From: an uncultured Lachnospiraceae bacterium
GTDB taxonomy: Bacteria > Bacillota > Clostridia > Lachnospirales > Lachnospiraceae
Length of the DNA: 37,334 nt
Direction of reading: 5' to 3'
Assembly: GCA_902777355.1 (NCBI GenBank)
Contig: CACYTU010000016.1
Span: 1-37,334 of the forward strand
Shown piece by piece: positions 8,237-17,228 of this stretch. The position numbers were made by a program, and so were the translations under genes. The notes under the pieces were generated by a model. It was not told where the DNA came from, did no database searches, and saw only the letters and a list, made by a program, of their open reading frames with translations. Position 1 is the first letter of the stretch. Every line of letters starts with the position of its first letter.

Positions 8237-8275
8237 TATAATCCTTGTCTATAATCCTTGTCTATAATCCTGTTG
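8237..8275. repeat. 13-bp tandem repeat, three copies
   Basis: TATAATCCTTGTC occurs twice without interruption, followed by TATAATCCTGTTG. It lies between prkC and rsgA, just after the prkC stop codon. The TATAAT cores resemble -10 boxes on the plus strand, but no plus-strand gene follows, so promoter function is doubtful. Confidence 0.8.
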
Positions 8276-8296
8276 CCTGTTCAGGAATTGATTTCT

Positions 8297-10531
8297 TTAT
8301 TCTTTGGTAAAGTTCAGCTTCCTGACGATTTCCTTTGATTCTTCATACACATTGGTCTCAGCAGCCCATTCTGCCGTAGCTCCGGCGTCAGAAGCTTCCT
8401 CCTCAACGACATTCGTGTAGGTCATATAGAGGGTTCCTTTTGCGGCTGAGATACCCGTGAGGGATACCTGGAAGGGGAATGTGGTCGTGGTGGCATTGAG
8501 GATTTCCTCGGAATTGTCCCCATCTGTCACAATGCTCAAAGTGACAGGGGTTCCCTCCTTATAGTCAGGGTCCTCACTGCGGAGAGGTCCCTTGATCTCC
8601 TCCGAATACGAGTAGAGAGGTTCCCCGCTGATTTCCAGATCCACCTGGGTTCCATCTTCGACATATTCGCCTTTTTCAATCGATTGTCCGATTACCGTGT
8701 TGGGCGCGTAGCGTCCGCTGGTATCCGTAACTGTTGTCTCGCCCGCCACAAGACCTTCCTTGAGCAGTTCCGAAGCAGCCTGCTGTTCAGTCATTCCCAG
8801 AAGATTGGGAACCTGGACAAGTCCGCTCAGGTCCGGACCCTTGCTGACATAGATCGTAACTTCCGATCCCACAGGGATCTCCGCGCCTCCCTCGGGCGTC
8901 TGTCCGGTCACATATCCGGCATCCGTTTCGTCCGAATATTCCTCCTGTACCACAGGAGTCAGGCCGGTCTGCCGGAGGGTCGTCTCCGCTTCTTCCCTGG
9001 CAAAATCCGTGACATCCGGCGCGGCGACTCTCTCGATTCTGGCTACTGTCAGTGAGACTGTTGACCCGGCAGCGACTTCCTGGCCCTCCGGCACTCCGGC
9101 GTCCATGACAATACCTTCGCCATAGGTATCGGACACGCCATAGAAGACCTCGGATCTCAGACCGGCGTTTTCAAGCACTTTCTGCGCCTCTTCCAGAGAA
9201 CTCCCGATAACAGCCGGCATCCTGACCATGCTGGTATTGACATCCGCGTTCTGATCGGGCTGGTTCTGCGCAGAATCCTGATCCTCCGGCCCGCTGACAG
9301 TTCCCACAGGCGCTGTGGTTTCCTCGATCTTATCCGCAGGTGCCTTCCTGCGGTTCACAATGACAAAGACAAAAACAGCACAGATCACAAGAATCGCGAC
9401 TATAGAGAGTACCTGGATGATGCGGTCAAGGCGGCGTTCGCCCTCTTCTTCCTCATCACCGTACGCTTCCTGTGTCTGATCCTCTGCTGTTTTTTCCTGA
9501 TCATCCTCAGCCTTGACCGGCCCGCTCCCGTTTTTGATTTCCCCGGCCATATCCGGACCGCTTTTTGCGGAGGGAGCTGCCTGCGGGGCGGACTGCGCCG
9601 CTTCCACTGCGCCGGCAGAGGCTTTTCTCCTTATTTCCTCTCTTTCCGCAGTGCTCATGGCGCGGGTGTCCGCCATGTTGTCATCCTGCACGCGGCTGAC
9701 AAATTTTCCGTCGGGATCGTTCAGAGAACGTCTCAGATCAGAGGCAAGTTCTTCCATATTCTGATACCGCATGTCCGGGCTCTTCTCGCAGCATTTCAAC
9801 ACGATCTGCTGAACGCTGTAGGGCAGGTCCGGCACCAACTCCCGGGGATCGGGAAAGGGTTCCTGAATATGCTTGAGAGCAATGGCGACCGTCGTGTCCC
9901 CCTCATAGGGAACACGCCCCGTCAGCATCTCAAAGAGTGTGACGCCCAGTGAATAGACGTCGCTCTTTTCATCGCTGAATCCGCCGCGCGCCTGTTCGGG
10001 AGACGTATAATGGACAGACCCCATCACATTGGAGGTAATGGTATTGCTGGTGGAGGCTTTGGCTATTCCGAAGTCCGTCACCTTTACCTTGCCCTCTTTG
10101 GAAATAATGATATTCTGGGGTTTGATATCTCTGTGGATGATATGATTGCGGTGCGCGGCGGCAAGGCCGATCGCGACCTGAATTGCAACCGTCACCGCTT
10201 CTCTGGGTGACAGCCTTCCCTTTTTCTCAATATATTTCTTGAGTGTGATTCCGTTCACCAGTTCCATGATGATGTAGTAACTGGATTTTTCCTCCCCGAC
10301 ATCGTAGACATTTACGATATTGGGATGCATCAGACCTGCTGCCGCCTGTGCCTCAACCCTGAACTTGGAAACAAAAGTAGCGTTTTCCGAAAATTCCTGT
10401 TTGAGCACTTTGACAGCCACCATCCGGTTCAGGCGGTGGTCTTTTGCTTTATATACATCGGACATTCCTCCGGTGCCCACTTTTTCCAGCACCTCGTAGC
10501 GGTCCGCAATCAGCATTCCTATTTTAATCAT
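8297..10531 (-). CDS. prkC: Membrane Ser/Thr protein kinase with PASTA repeats
   Basis: A PrkC/Stk1-type kinase that senses cell wall fragments or lipid II outside the cell and phosphorylates cytoplasmic targets. The kinase domain (about 10-270) has GTGGMSDVY, catalytic Lys41, HRDIKPQN at 133-140, DFG at 153-155 and SVHYTSPEQARG. An acidic low-complexity linker of about 100 residues follows. A single membrane helix lies at about 371-392. Outside are three PASTA units (about 435-497, 502-564, 571-635) and a further extracellular domain of about 105 residues. The ATG at 10531 has GGAGAG just upstream. It follows its cognate phosphatase gene by 68 bp, the standard kinase-phosphatase pair, within the wall and translation gene series. 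Confidence 0.96.
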   Translation of the reverse strand: MIKIGMLIADRYEVLEKVGTGGMSDVYKAKDHRLNRMVAVKVLKQEFSENATFVSKFRVEAQAAAGLMHPNIVNVYDVGEEKSSYYIIMELVNGITLKKYIEKKGRLSPREAVTVAIQVAIGLAAAHRNHIIHRDIKPQNIIISKEGKVKVTDFGIAKASTSNTITSNVMGSVHYTSPEQARGGFSDEKSDVYSLGVTLFEMLTGRVPYEGDTTVAIALKHIQEPFPDPRELVPDLPYSVQQIVLKCCEKSPDMRYQNMEELASDLRRSLNDPDGKFVSRVQDDNMADTRAMSTAEREEIRRKASAGAVEAAQSAPQAAPSAKSGPDMAGEIKNGSGPVKAEDDQEKTAEDQTQEAYGDEEEEGERRLDRIIQVLSIVAILVICAVFVFVIVNRRKAPADKIEETTAPVGTVSGPEDQDSAQNQPDQNADVNTSMVRMPAVIGSSLEEAQKVLENAGLRSEVFYGVSDTYGEGIVMDAGVPEGQEVAAGSTVSLTVARIERVAAPDVTDFAREEAETTLRQTGLTPVVQEEYSDETDAGYVTGQTPEGGAEIPVGSEVTIYVSKGPDLSGLVQVPNLLGMTEQQAASELLKEGLVAGETTVTDTSGRYAPNTVIGQSIEKGEYVEDGTQVDLEISGEPLYSYSEEIKGPLRSEDPDYKEGTPVTLSIVTDGDNSEEILNATTTTFPFQVSLTGISAAKGTLYMTYTNVVEEEASDAGATAEWAAETNVYEESKEIVRKLNFTKE

Positions 10532-10599
10532 CTTCTCTCCATCCTTCAGGCAGGCCGCGGTTCCGGTTCATTGCGGTGATCCGTGGACGCACAATGCTG

Positions 10600-11373
10600 T
10601 CATCCGGGTATGGACCCGGGCAGTCCCGAACAGCTTCCTGTATCAAAAGGGTTGACGAGTATTACAGAAATATTGTCTTTTCCGCCGGCCATATTGGCCT
10701 CATAGATCAGCCTGTCGGCAGCCTTTTCAAGGCTTCTGTATGAAAAAACGATCTCGGCGATCTGTTCGTCTTCGAGCATGGTCGTAAGCCCGTCTGAACA
10801 AAGGAGAAGGATATCCCCATCCATGATCTCCTCTCTGAAAAGATCGACTGTGATGTTGTCTTCGGCCCCGACCGCCCTGGTTATGATATTCCTGTCAGGG
10901 ACGAGACGGGCTTCTCTGCGGGTCAGTTTTCCCGCCCGGACCATCTCCTCCACCAGAGAATGGTCGACTGTGACCTGTCTGATGCGGGACGGTTCACGCA
11001 GTATATAGAGCCTGCTGTCTCCCACATTGGCGGCAAGAAGGCGGTTCCGGCTGACGACAGCGGCGACAAATGTGGTTCCCATCCCGAAGAGAGAAGGATC
11101 CCTGGCAGCGATCGAGCGCAGTTCCCGATTGGCATCCCGGACCGCGTTTTCCAGGACCCGCCCGGGATTATCATCGGCCGCTTCCGCGACTGCGGATGTG
11201 ACATAGTCCACTGTGAATCTGGATGCATAATCACCGGCATTGTGGCCGCCCATACCGTCCGCGACAATATACAGATCAGGAAAAGGACCGACGGGAATAT
11301 CGCTGGTAAAAATATAATCCTGATTCATATTCCTCTTTCTACCGGTATCCGTGATTGAAAAAGATGATGGCAT
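10600..11373 (-). CDS. PP2C-family Ser/Thr protein phosphatase
   Basis: A metal-dependent phosphatase (PrpC/Stp type) that should reverse phosphorylation by the adjacent PASTA kinase. The 257 residues carry all key motifs: RKRNMNQD near 12-19, ADGMGGHNAG near 38-47, GDSRLY near 118-123, SDGL near 193-196 and GGKDN near 230-234. Asp39, Asp194 and Asp233 are the likely metal ligands. The start at 11373 (MPSSFSITDTG) is chosen because AAGGGG precedes it; a longer open frame to 11457 has no start signal and adds non-homologous residues. The gene follows rlmN by 95 bp and precedes prkC. Confidence 0.95.
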   Translation of the reverse strand: MPSSFSITDTGRKRNMNQDYIFTSDIPVGPFPDLYIVADGMGGHNAGDYASRFTVDYVTSAVAEAADDNPGRVLENAVRDANRELRSIAARDPSLFGMGTTFVAAVVSRNRLLAANVGDSRLYILREPSRIRQVTVDHSLVEEMVRAGKLTRREARLVPDRNIITRAVGAEDNITVDLFREEIMDGDILLLCSDGLTTMLEDEQIAEIVFSYRSLEKAADRLIYEANMAGGKDNISVILVNPFDTGSCSGLPGSIPG

Positions 11374-11468
11374 TCTCTTATCCCCTTGTGGCTGTACATT
11401 TATCGGGATTGCCCGGATGCATGCCGGCCATTCAGCCGCCGCACCGCGGGTTCTCACCGCATCCTCCT

Positions 11469-12644
11469 TCAGACTGACCGCTCTGCTCCGCTGCCGCGTG
11501 CAGTGATTCCGGTCTCTTCCTGCTCAGCATACCTGTTCCGCAGCTGACCGCAGGCACCCTCGATGTCTTTTCCGAGTGCTCTTCTAATACTAACATTTAC
11601 ACCATGTTTTTCAAGTTCCATTTTAAAGGCCTTCACCCCGGCATTGTCAGGGTGTCTGAAACCGCGTTCCCTGACCGGGTTGACCGGGATCAGGTTGATA
11701 TGCGCCCTGAGCGGTTTCGCCAGCTTTACAAGATTCTGCGCGTCCGCCCTGCTGTCATTAATACCCCGGATCAGGCTGTATTCAAAAGTGACCTGGCGGC
11801 CGGTCACGCGGGAATAATCACCGCAGGCCTCCATCAGTTCGGCAATTGTCCAGCTGTTGGCGACAGGCATGATCCTCCTGCGCTGCTCATCCGTTGCCGC
11901 GTGCAGGGAAAGGGCCAGGGTAATATGCATGCCCTCTTTGGTAAAGCGCCGGATTCCGGGTACAATTCCGCAAGTGGACACGGTGATCCCCCTCTGACTC
12001 AGATTCATTCCCTCCGGGCATGTCAGGAGCCTGAGGAAGCGGATGAGATTGTCATAATTGTCAAAAGGCTCTCCCATCCCCATGACCACAACATGCGAGA
12101 TCCTCTCGCCGGTCTCCCTGGCGATGGCATAAATCTGCTCCAGCATCTCCGAGGCCGTGAGCGAGCGGACCAGTCCGTGCAAAGTGGAGGCGCAGAAAGT
12201 GCATCCCATCCTGCAGCCTACCTGGGAAGAAATACAGACGCTGTTTCCGAAATGATACCGCATGAAGACGCTCTCCACCAGACATCCGTCCGGCATGGCG
12301 AACAGATACTTGCGGGTTCCGTCCACAGCAGAGACACGGCATTGGACCTGCCTCGCTGTCACCAGCGGATACTTTTCAGACAGCTCCCTGCGCAGCCCTG
12401 CCGGCAGATCGGTCATTTCCTCATATCCGCGTGCCCGGGAAACATGGATCCACTTAAAAAGCTGTTTCGCCCGAAAGGCGGGAAGGCCCTTCTCTTTCAC
12501 AAAGCCGGCCAGTTCCTCCGGGTACATGGATTTGAGATCCGCGGACAGCTTGTCCCCGCCGCCCGGGGCAGCGCTTTCTTCCCCTGCCATATTCACTTTT
12601 TCCGGATCAATCTGTCTGACCCCGGTGTTTTCTGATCTGTCCAA
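11469..12644 (-). CDS. rlmN: Dual-specificity 23S rRNA/tRNA adenine-C2 methyltransferase
   Basis: A radical-SAM enzyme that methylates C2 of an adenosine in 23S rRNA and in some tRNAs. The cluster-binding motif CRMGCTFCAS gives Cys144, 148 and 151. VVMGMGEPFDNYDN and the C-terminal ALGKDIEGACGQLR with its catalytic-type Cys are present. The preferred start is a TTG at 12644, six nt after GGAGAG; an in-frame TTG at 12659 has no ribosome binding site, and an ATG further inside is also possible. With this start there are about 35 extra residues before the family's usual N-terminus. The GGAGAG arises at the end of a short element also found upstream of murE. It is probably co-transcribed with rsmB upstream, although 265 bp of repeat-bearing sequence separates them. 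Confidence 0.94.
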   Translation of the reverse strand: MDRSENTGVRQIDPEKVNMAGEESAAPGGGDKLSADLKSMYPEELAGFVKEKGLPAFRAKQLFKWIHVSRARGYEEMTDLPAGLRRELSEKYPLVTARQVQCRVSAVDGTRKYLFAMPDGCLVESVFMRYHFGNSVCISSQVGCRMGCTFCASTLHGLVRSLTASEMLEQIYAIARETGERISHVVVMGMGEPFDNYDNLIRFLRLLTCPEGMNLSQRGITVSTCGIVPGIRRFTKEGMHITLALSLHAATDEQRRRIMPVANSWTIAELMEACGDYSRVTGRQVTFEYSLIRGINDSRADAQNLVKLAKPLRAHINLIPVNPVRERGFRHPDNAGVKAFKMELEKHGVNVSIRRALGKDIEGACGQLRNRYAEQEETGITARGSGAERSV

Positions 12645-12655
12645 AAGCTTTCTCT

Positions 12656-12681
12656 CCAATTCAAGACTCGCTCGCGAGTCC
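12656..12681. repeat. Dispersed element, copy 1 (upstream of rlmN)
   Basis: CCAATTCAAGACTCGCTC followed by GCGAGTC contains a small hairpin with arms GACTCG and CGAGTC. The same element, with one central base changed, lies at 21544-21567 upstream of murE. Both copies have the same orientation relative to the minus-strand gene that follows. Confidence 0.7.
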
Positions 12682-12702
12682 TGCGCGATGAAGAATAAAA
12701 TC

Positions 12703-12822
12703 CTTCAGGTCATCCTCCGGTTTATCCTTCAGATCATCCTTAAGTTCATCCTTCAGATCATCCTTAAGTTCATCCTCCGGTTTATCCTTCAGATCATCCT
12801 TAATTTCATTCTACAGGTCATC
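12703..12822 (-). repeat. 12-bp tandem array, ten units, between rsmB and rlmN
   Basis: On the minus strand units such as GATGATCTGAAG, GATGAACTTAAG and GATAAACCGGAG alternate without gaps for exactly 120 bp. Read in the rsmB frame they encode DDLK, DELK and DKPE units. The first unit ends in TAG where all the others end in AAG or GAG. The frame runs on to a TGA close to the rlmN start. Confidence 0.92.
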
Positions 12823-12909
12823 ATTCTTTTCCGGGGCCGCATGCCTCAGACTGTGTGCGATAAGAGCTGCGCCCCGCTTTGCGGATCCCGCGCTCCCACA
12901 GCGCTTACA

Positions 12910-14568
12910 TCATTTCTTTCGGAATCTGGCCACAAAAAAGCCGTCTGTTCCATGCACATGCGGCAGCAGCTGCAGCATGTGCCCCCGGATACCGGGAATG
13001 GGGCAGGGAAGGAAAGGCTGCAGATCGTCAGGGGTCAGTCCGAGCTCCGACTCGATCCAGGCCGCATTATCCTCGTTTTCCATGCGGCTCACCGTGCAGG
13101 TACTGTAGATCAGCACTCCTCCGCTCTTCAGATAGCGGACTGCCGTCCTTAGTATTTCCCGCTGCAGTTTCTGCAGGGAAGCGATTCCCTCGAGGCTTGC
13201 CCGATACTTGATATCTCTCTTCTTGCCGATGACTCCCAGCCCTGAACAGGGAAGATCGCAGAAGACCACGTCCGCCCTGCCCTCATCTTCTTTGAAAAAG
13301 ACGCGTGCGTCCCTCTCTTTGATGATTATGTTTTTTATGCCAAGGCGCCCGGCGCCCTCTCTGATTTTCTCTGTTTTTTTCCTGGTCAGGTCAAAAGAAC
13401 AGACCACCCCGGCTGTCTGTATACCCGGATTCCCGGCAGATCCGGTCTCCGCATTTTCAGAGTCCACGGCCTGTCCTGACCTTTTGCCAAGCAGATCCGC
13501 CGCCAGGAAGCTCTTCCCTCCCGGAGCCGCGCAGACATCAAATACGGTCTCATTTCCTTTCAGGCCTGCCGCCTCGACAGCAAGCATGGAACTCTCATCC
13601 TGCACGGTCCAGAGGCCGGTCTCGAATCCCGGCAGCTTCCGGAGGTTTGATGTTTTCCGGAGACGGATATTATCCGGATGCCATCTGCCTTTTTCCACTG
13701 TGACGCCTGCACGTCGGAGCGAGCTCAGCAGGTCCTGCCTGTCGCTTTCACTGTCCCCGCATCTGATCCTTGCCGATACGGGGAAGATTTCCAGAAGAGC
13801 ACCCAGAAGAAGCTCCGCTTCCTCTCTTCCCAGTTCCTGCTCCCACATCTGTACCAGCCACCCGGGGGACGAATATTTGCGTGAAGAATCTCTCAGCCAG
13901 TCACTTTCCGGGCCTGCGGGGGACTTTTCTATGTTCTGCCCTTCCTGTCCCGAAAGGGATATCTCCTCTTCTTCACCCCGGGCAAGGGCACTTTGGCCGG
14001 CGGGGCTCTTCTCCTCAAAATCTCCTGAATCATATCCCGGATCACTGTGTCCGGAAATATGTTCATCTTCCTGCGGTTTGCTGCCGCCGCTCTCTTCCCG
14101 TGCCTTCTCTTCCCGGCGTACCGCATTGCGGAGCACTCCGTTGACAAAGCCGGAGAGGCGGGCCGGACCGTGCTTTTTGGCCAGGCGGACTGATTCATTG
14201 CAGGCCGCGCTGTCAGGCACCGCGTCCATGTAGCAGATCTGATAAATTCCCATCCTGAGGATCTGCCGGATGGCGGGGTGGAGTCTGTTGACGGAGCGTC
14301 CGGTCAGCTCTTCGATCCTGGAATCAAGCTCCATCCTCCTCTCTATCACCCCCTCCAGAAGGCGCTTGATAAAAGCCCTTTCTGAAGCGTTCATACCCCC
14401 GCATTGATCGAGCGTGCGCCTGATCAGGACATTACTGAAAGTCTGATTCTGTTCATGCGAAAGAAGGGCAAGCAGGACCACTTCTCTCTCGTCCCGGATT
14501 GCCCTTCGGTTTTCTGTTTTATGGACTCCTTTGCGGCGCTTAGCGCCACTTTTCTCCTCCCTGCTCAT
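12910..14568 (-). CDS. rsmB: 16S rRNA cytosine-C5 methyltransferase RsmB
   Basis: A SAM-dependent enzyme that makes m5C967-type modification in 16S rRNA. The N-terminal NusB-like RNA-binding domain spans about 25-150. The methyltransferase domain has FDVCAAPGGKS near 343-353, DLPCSGLG with Cys441, and STCTVSRMENED with catalytic Cys491. The 552 residues are about 100 longer than usual: a Ser/Glu/Gly-rich insertion with KSPAG repeated lies at about 153-230, between the two domains, and a smaller one at about 362-386. The ATG at 14568 overlaps the stop of the zinc peptidase gene (ATGA), suggesting translational coupling, since no good ribosome binding site is visible. After its TGA the same frame continues into a KRCGSAG-type stretch and then the DDLK array. 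Confidence 0.94.
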   Translation of the reverse strand: MSREEKSGAKRRKGVHKTENRRAIRDEREVVLLALLSHEQNQTFSNVLIRRTLDQCGGMNASERAFIKRLLEGVIERRMELDSRIEELTGRSVNRLHPAIRQILRMGIYQICYMDAVPDSAACNESVRLAKKHGPARLSGFVNGVLRNAVRREEKAREESGGSKPQEDEHISGHSDPGYDSGDFEEKSPAGQSALARGEEEEISLSGQEGQNIEKSPAGPESDWLRDSSRKYSSPGWLVQMWEQELGREEAELLLGALLEIFPVSARIRCGDSESDRQDLLSSLRRAGVTVEKGRWHPDNIRLRKTSNLRKLPGFETGLWTVQDESSMLAVEAAGLKGNETVFDVCAAPGGKSFLAADLLGKRSGQAVDSENAETGSAGNPGIQTAGVVCSFDLTRKKTEKIREGAGRLGIKNIIIKERDARVFFKEDEGRADVVFCDLPCSGLGVIGKKRDIKYRASLEGIASLQKLQREILRTAVRYLKSGGVLIYSTCTVSRMENEDNAAWIESELGLTPDDLQPFLPCPIPGIRGHMLQLLPHVHGTDGFFVARFRKK

Positions 14569-15269
14569 CTGCGGCGCCGTCCGCCGTTCACGATCATGAG
14601 AAGACGCAGAAGCTGCAGCACAGAGGCTGCCGCGGAGGCGACATAAGTGAGCGCCGCTGCGTTCAATACCGCCCGGCTGCCCTGTGCCTCGTTCTGGCCA
14701 AGAATGCCGAAATCCTGCAGCATGACCAGAGCGCGTCTGGATGCATCGAATTCAACCGGAAGTGTCACCAGCTGGAAAAGGACACCGAAGGAAAACAGGT
14801 ACACACCGATCATGGCAACAGACCTGTTCAGTCCGAAGATCACTCCCAGCATGACGATCCAGATGCCGAAATTACTGCCGATATTGGCGACCGGTACCAG
14901 AGCGGTCCTTAGTCTGAGCGGGAGATAGCCCTTCTCATGCTGCATGACATGGCCGCATTCGTGGGCTGCCACACCGATCGCAGCTACAGACGTGGAGTTA
15001 TATGTGGTGTCTGAAAGATTCACCACACCTCTGCCTGGATCATAGTGGTCCGTCAGCTCGCCGGCGACATGCTGTACCTGTACACCGACAACACCGTTTC
15101 TGCGCAGGATCATCTCCGCCGCCTGGGCGCCTGTCATTCCGCAGGCACTCCTCACATTAGAATATTTTCTGTAGGCTGATTTCACATGTGCACTTGCTCC
15201 CATGCAGAGCAGGGCACCGATGATGACCAGCACATATGTTGGATCAAGCATTCCATACCCGAGATACAT
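14565..15269 (-). CDS. Membrane zinc metallopeptidase, YugP family (DUF2232-like neighbour of fmt)
   Basis: A Zn-dependent membrane protease of the YugP type, substrate unknown. The 234 residues have an N-terminal membrane helix (about 9-28), the zinc motif HECGH at 103-107, and further hydrophobic segments at about 122-175 and 205-225. Both His residues and the catalytic Glu104 are present. AAAGGAG stands 8 nt before the ATG at 15269. It lies between fmt and rsmB, the usual place in Clostridia, and overlaps rsmB by 4 bp. Confidence 0.9.
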   Translation of the reverse strand: MYLGYGMLDPTYVLVIIGALLCMGASAHVKSAYRKYSNVRSACGMTGAQAAEMILRRNGVVGVQVQHVAGELTDHYDPGRGVVNLSDTTYNSTSVAAIGVAAHECGHVMQHEKGYLPLRLRTALVPVANIGSNFGIWIVMLGVIFGLNRSVAMIGVYLFSFGVLFQLVTLPVEFDASRRALVMLQDFGILGQNEAQGSRAVLNAAALTYVASAAASVLQLLRLLMIVNGGRRRR

Positions 15270-15384
15270 ATCGAAATCTCCTTTCTCCTTTTATATCAGC
15301 TATATCATCAGCTGAAAATCACCTGATGGAACAGGGCGGGAGCGGCCTGCCGCTCTGCCGCCTGCTGTGTTTCCTGTTCAGGCC

Positions 15385-16371
15385 TTAGTTCCCGGTTTCC
15401 CCAAAGTCCCGGTTCCCCAGCATAGTACCCGCGGGAATCCTGGTGCCCCGCAGAAATGCATCCGCTGTCATTCTCTTTTTGCCTTGCAGCTGCACCTCCA
15501 AAAGTGCCAGGACTCCGTCTGCTGTCCTGACGTAGAGCGCCTTCTTATCGTTTCCAAGCACTACACCGGGCAGGACATCCTGACCGGAAAGCATTCCTGA
15601 GAGTGCGGGATCAGTCATCTCTCCGACCTCTGCTCTCCAGACCTTGAGGACGTGGCCGTCCAGGTACGTATAGGCCCCCGGCCAGGGCAGCATGCCCCTG
15701 AGGGTCCTGGCGATCTGTTCCGCGGGCTGTGACCAGTCGATTTCACCCATCTCTTTGCGAAGCATAGGAGCATAGGAGGACTTTTCATCATCCTGTTGAA
15801 CCGGGCTGATCTGTCCCGCCTCTATGGCGGGCAGATGCCGCACGATCATCTCGCCGCCCAGCTTCGCCAGCTTCCCGTACAGACTCTCTCCCGTCTCTTC
15901 CGGACCGATCGGTACAGATTCCTGGAACAGGATATCGCCAGTATCCAGCCCTTCATTCATCTGCATCAATGTAATCCCGCTCTCCTTGTCACCGTTTATG
16001 ACAGCCCACTGAATCGGGGCTGCCCCGCGGAGTCTGGGAAGGAGCGATGCGTGGATATTCACACAGCCCAGACGCGGAATGTCCAGAAGTTCCCTGGGAA
16101 GAATCTGTCCAAAAGCTGCCACAACGATCAGGTCCGGAGCCAGACTTCTGATTTTCTCAATCGGCTCTGCCTCCCTGATGCGGACAGGCTGATAAACCGG
16201 GATCCCCCACTTTTCAGCACATATCTTGACCGGCGTCTCGATCACCTTTCTGCCGCGTCCCTTCTGCCTGTCCGGCTGCGTGACGGCAAGAATGACATCC
16301 TTTCCCGCCCGGCAGAGTGCCTCCAGGGCAGAGACAGCGAAATCCGGAGTTCCCATAAAAATGATTTTCAT
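15385..16371 (-). CDS. fmt: Methionyl-tRNA formyltransferase
   Basis: Formylates initiator Met-tRNA from 10-formyltetrahydrofolate in the cytosol. MKIIFMGTPDFAV opens the protein; the catalytic set Asn105, His107 and Asp143 is visible in NIHASLLPRLRGAAPIQ and GLDTGDI. Length is 328 residues, normal for the family. The start is uncertain by four codons: AGGAGG lies 2 nt before an ATG at 16383 and 14 nt before the ATG at 16371, neither ideal. The conserved family N-terminus favours 16371. It works with def, the gene before it, in the formylation-deformylation cycle. Confidence 0.96.
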   Translation of the reverse strand: MKIIFMGTPDFAVSALEALCRAGKDVILAVTQPDRQKGRGRKVIETPVKICAEKWGIPVYQPVRIREAEPIEKIRSLAPDLIVVAAFGQILPRELLDIPRLGCVNIHASLLPRLRGAAPIQWAVINGDKESGITLMQMNEGLDTGDILFQESVPIGPEETGESLYGKLAKLGGEMIVRHLPAIEAGQISPVQQDDEKSSYAPMLRKEMGEIDWSQPAEQIARTLRGMLPWPGAYTYLDGHVLKVWRAEVGEMTDPALSGMLSGQDVLPGVVLGNDKKALYVRTADGVLALLEVQLQGKKRMTADAFLRGTRIPAGTMLGNRDFGETGN

Positions 16372-16530
16372 ACCTGTGGCCATGACCTCCTGTTTACAAA
16401 CATATATGATTAAGCCGTGTGCCCCTTCGCCCGTCACGCGCTCCCGCATTTCTCCTGTGGGCCGGGAAGCAGCACATTGCTCTTAATGCGGGCATCCGGA
16501 AAATATCCGGGGATCAGTATGCAGTCTCTG

Positions 16531-17085
16531 TCAGTTTTCTGCTGCATGATCATCAGCGGAGCGGGCTTCCTCCTGCTCCTCTTGCCCGGCTTCCTCTTCG
16601 GCAGCTTCTTCCGCCAGTTCATCGGCATCCCGAAGTTCTCCGGTCACTTTTTCCACATAGAGATGGCCGTCCAGATGATCCAGTTCATGGCAGACCGCCC
16701 TGGCCAGAAATTCCTCTGCCTCCAGCTCCCACTCATTCATGTCCAGATCATTGTAGCGGACTACGACTCGATTGGGGCGTGTCACCACACCGACCTTGCC
16801 GGGAACAGACAGGCATCCTTCATAGCCGGTCTGCTCGCCGTCCTGCACAACGATTTCCGGATTGAGCATCGTGAGAGGCTCATTGCGCTCCTCGGTGACG
16901 TCAATGACGACCAGCCTCTTGAGAATACCAACCTGTGGAGCGGCCAGGCCGACACCGCCTGACTCATACATAGTCTCCAGCATATCCTCCGCCAGAGCGC
17001 GGATTCTGGGTGTGACATCCTTAATTATTTTTGCCTTCTTTTCCAGGACTGAATCGCCCATTTCCCTGATTGTACGAAGTGCCAT
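16531..17085 (-). CDS. def: Peptide deformylase
   Basis: Removes the N-formyl group from nascent proteins. The three family motifs are intact: GVGLAAPQ at 44-51, EGCLS at 89-93 with metal ligand Cys91, and HELDH at 133-137 with two His ligands and catalytic Glu134. A strongly acidic tail of about 35 residues, nearly all Glu, Ala, Asp and Gln, follows residue 148 and is longer than in typical members. An AAAGGA-type ribosome binding site precedes the ATG at 17085. It lies between priA and fmt in the usual Firmicute order. Confidence 0.96.
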   Translation of the reverse strand: MALRTIREMGDSVLEKKAKIIKDVTPRIRALAEDMLETMYESGGVGLAAPQVGILKRLVVIDVTEERNEPLTMLNPEIVVQDGEQTGYEGCLSVPGKVGVVTRPNRVVVRYNDLDMNEWELEAEEFLARAVCHELDHLDGHLYVEKVTGELRDADELAEEAAEEEAGQEEQEEARSADDHAAEN

Positions 17086-17228
17086 ATCATCCTTTCCAAA
17101 ATCTGCCCTGACCGGGTGTCAGGATCGCAGATTCCTGTCTTATTGTTAACGATGTTGAGATCAAAAAGCGGTTTTTATATGTTTTTTATAATTAATGATT
17201 TTATAAAGTTTGTGCGCATTGACGAACA

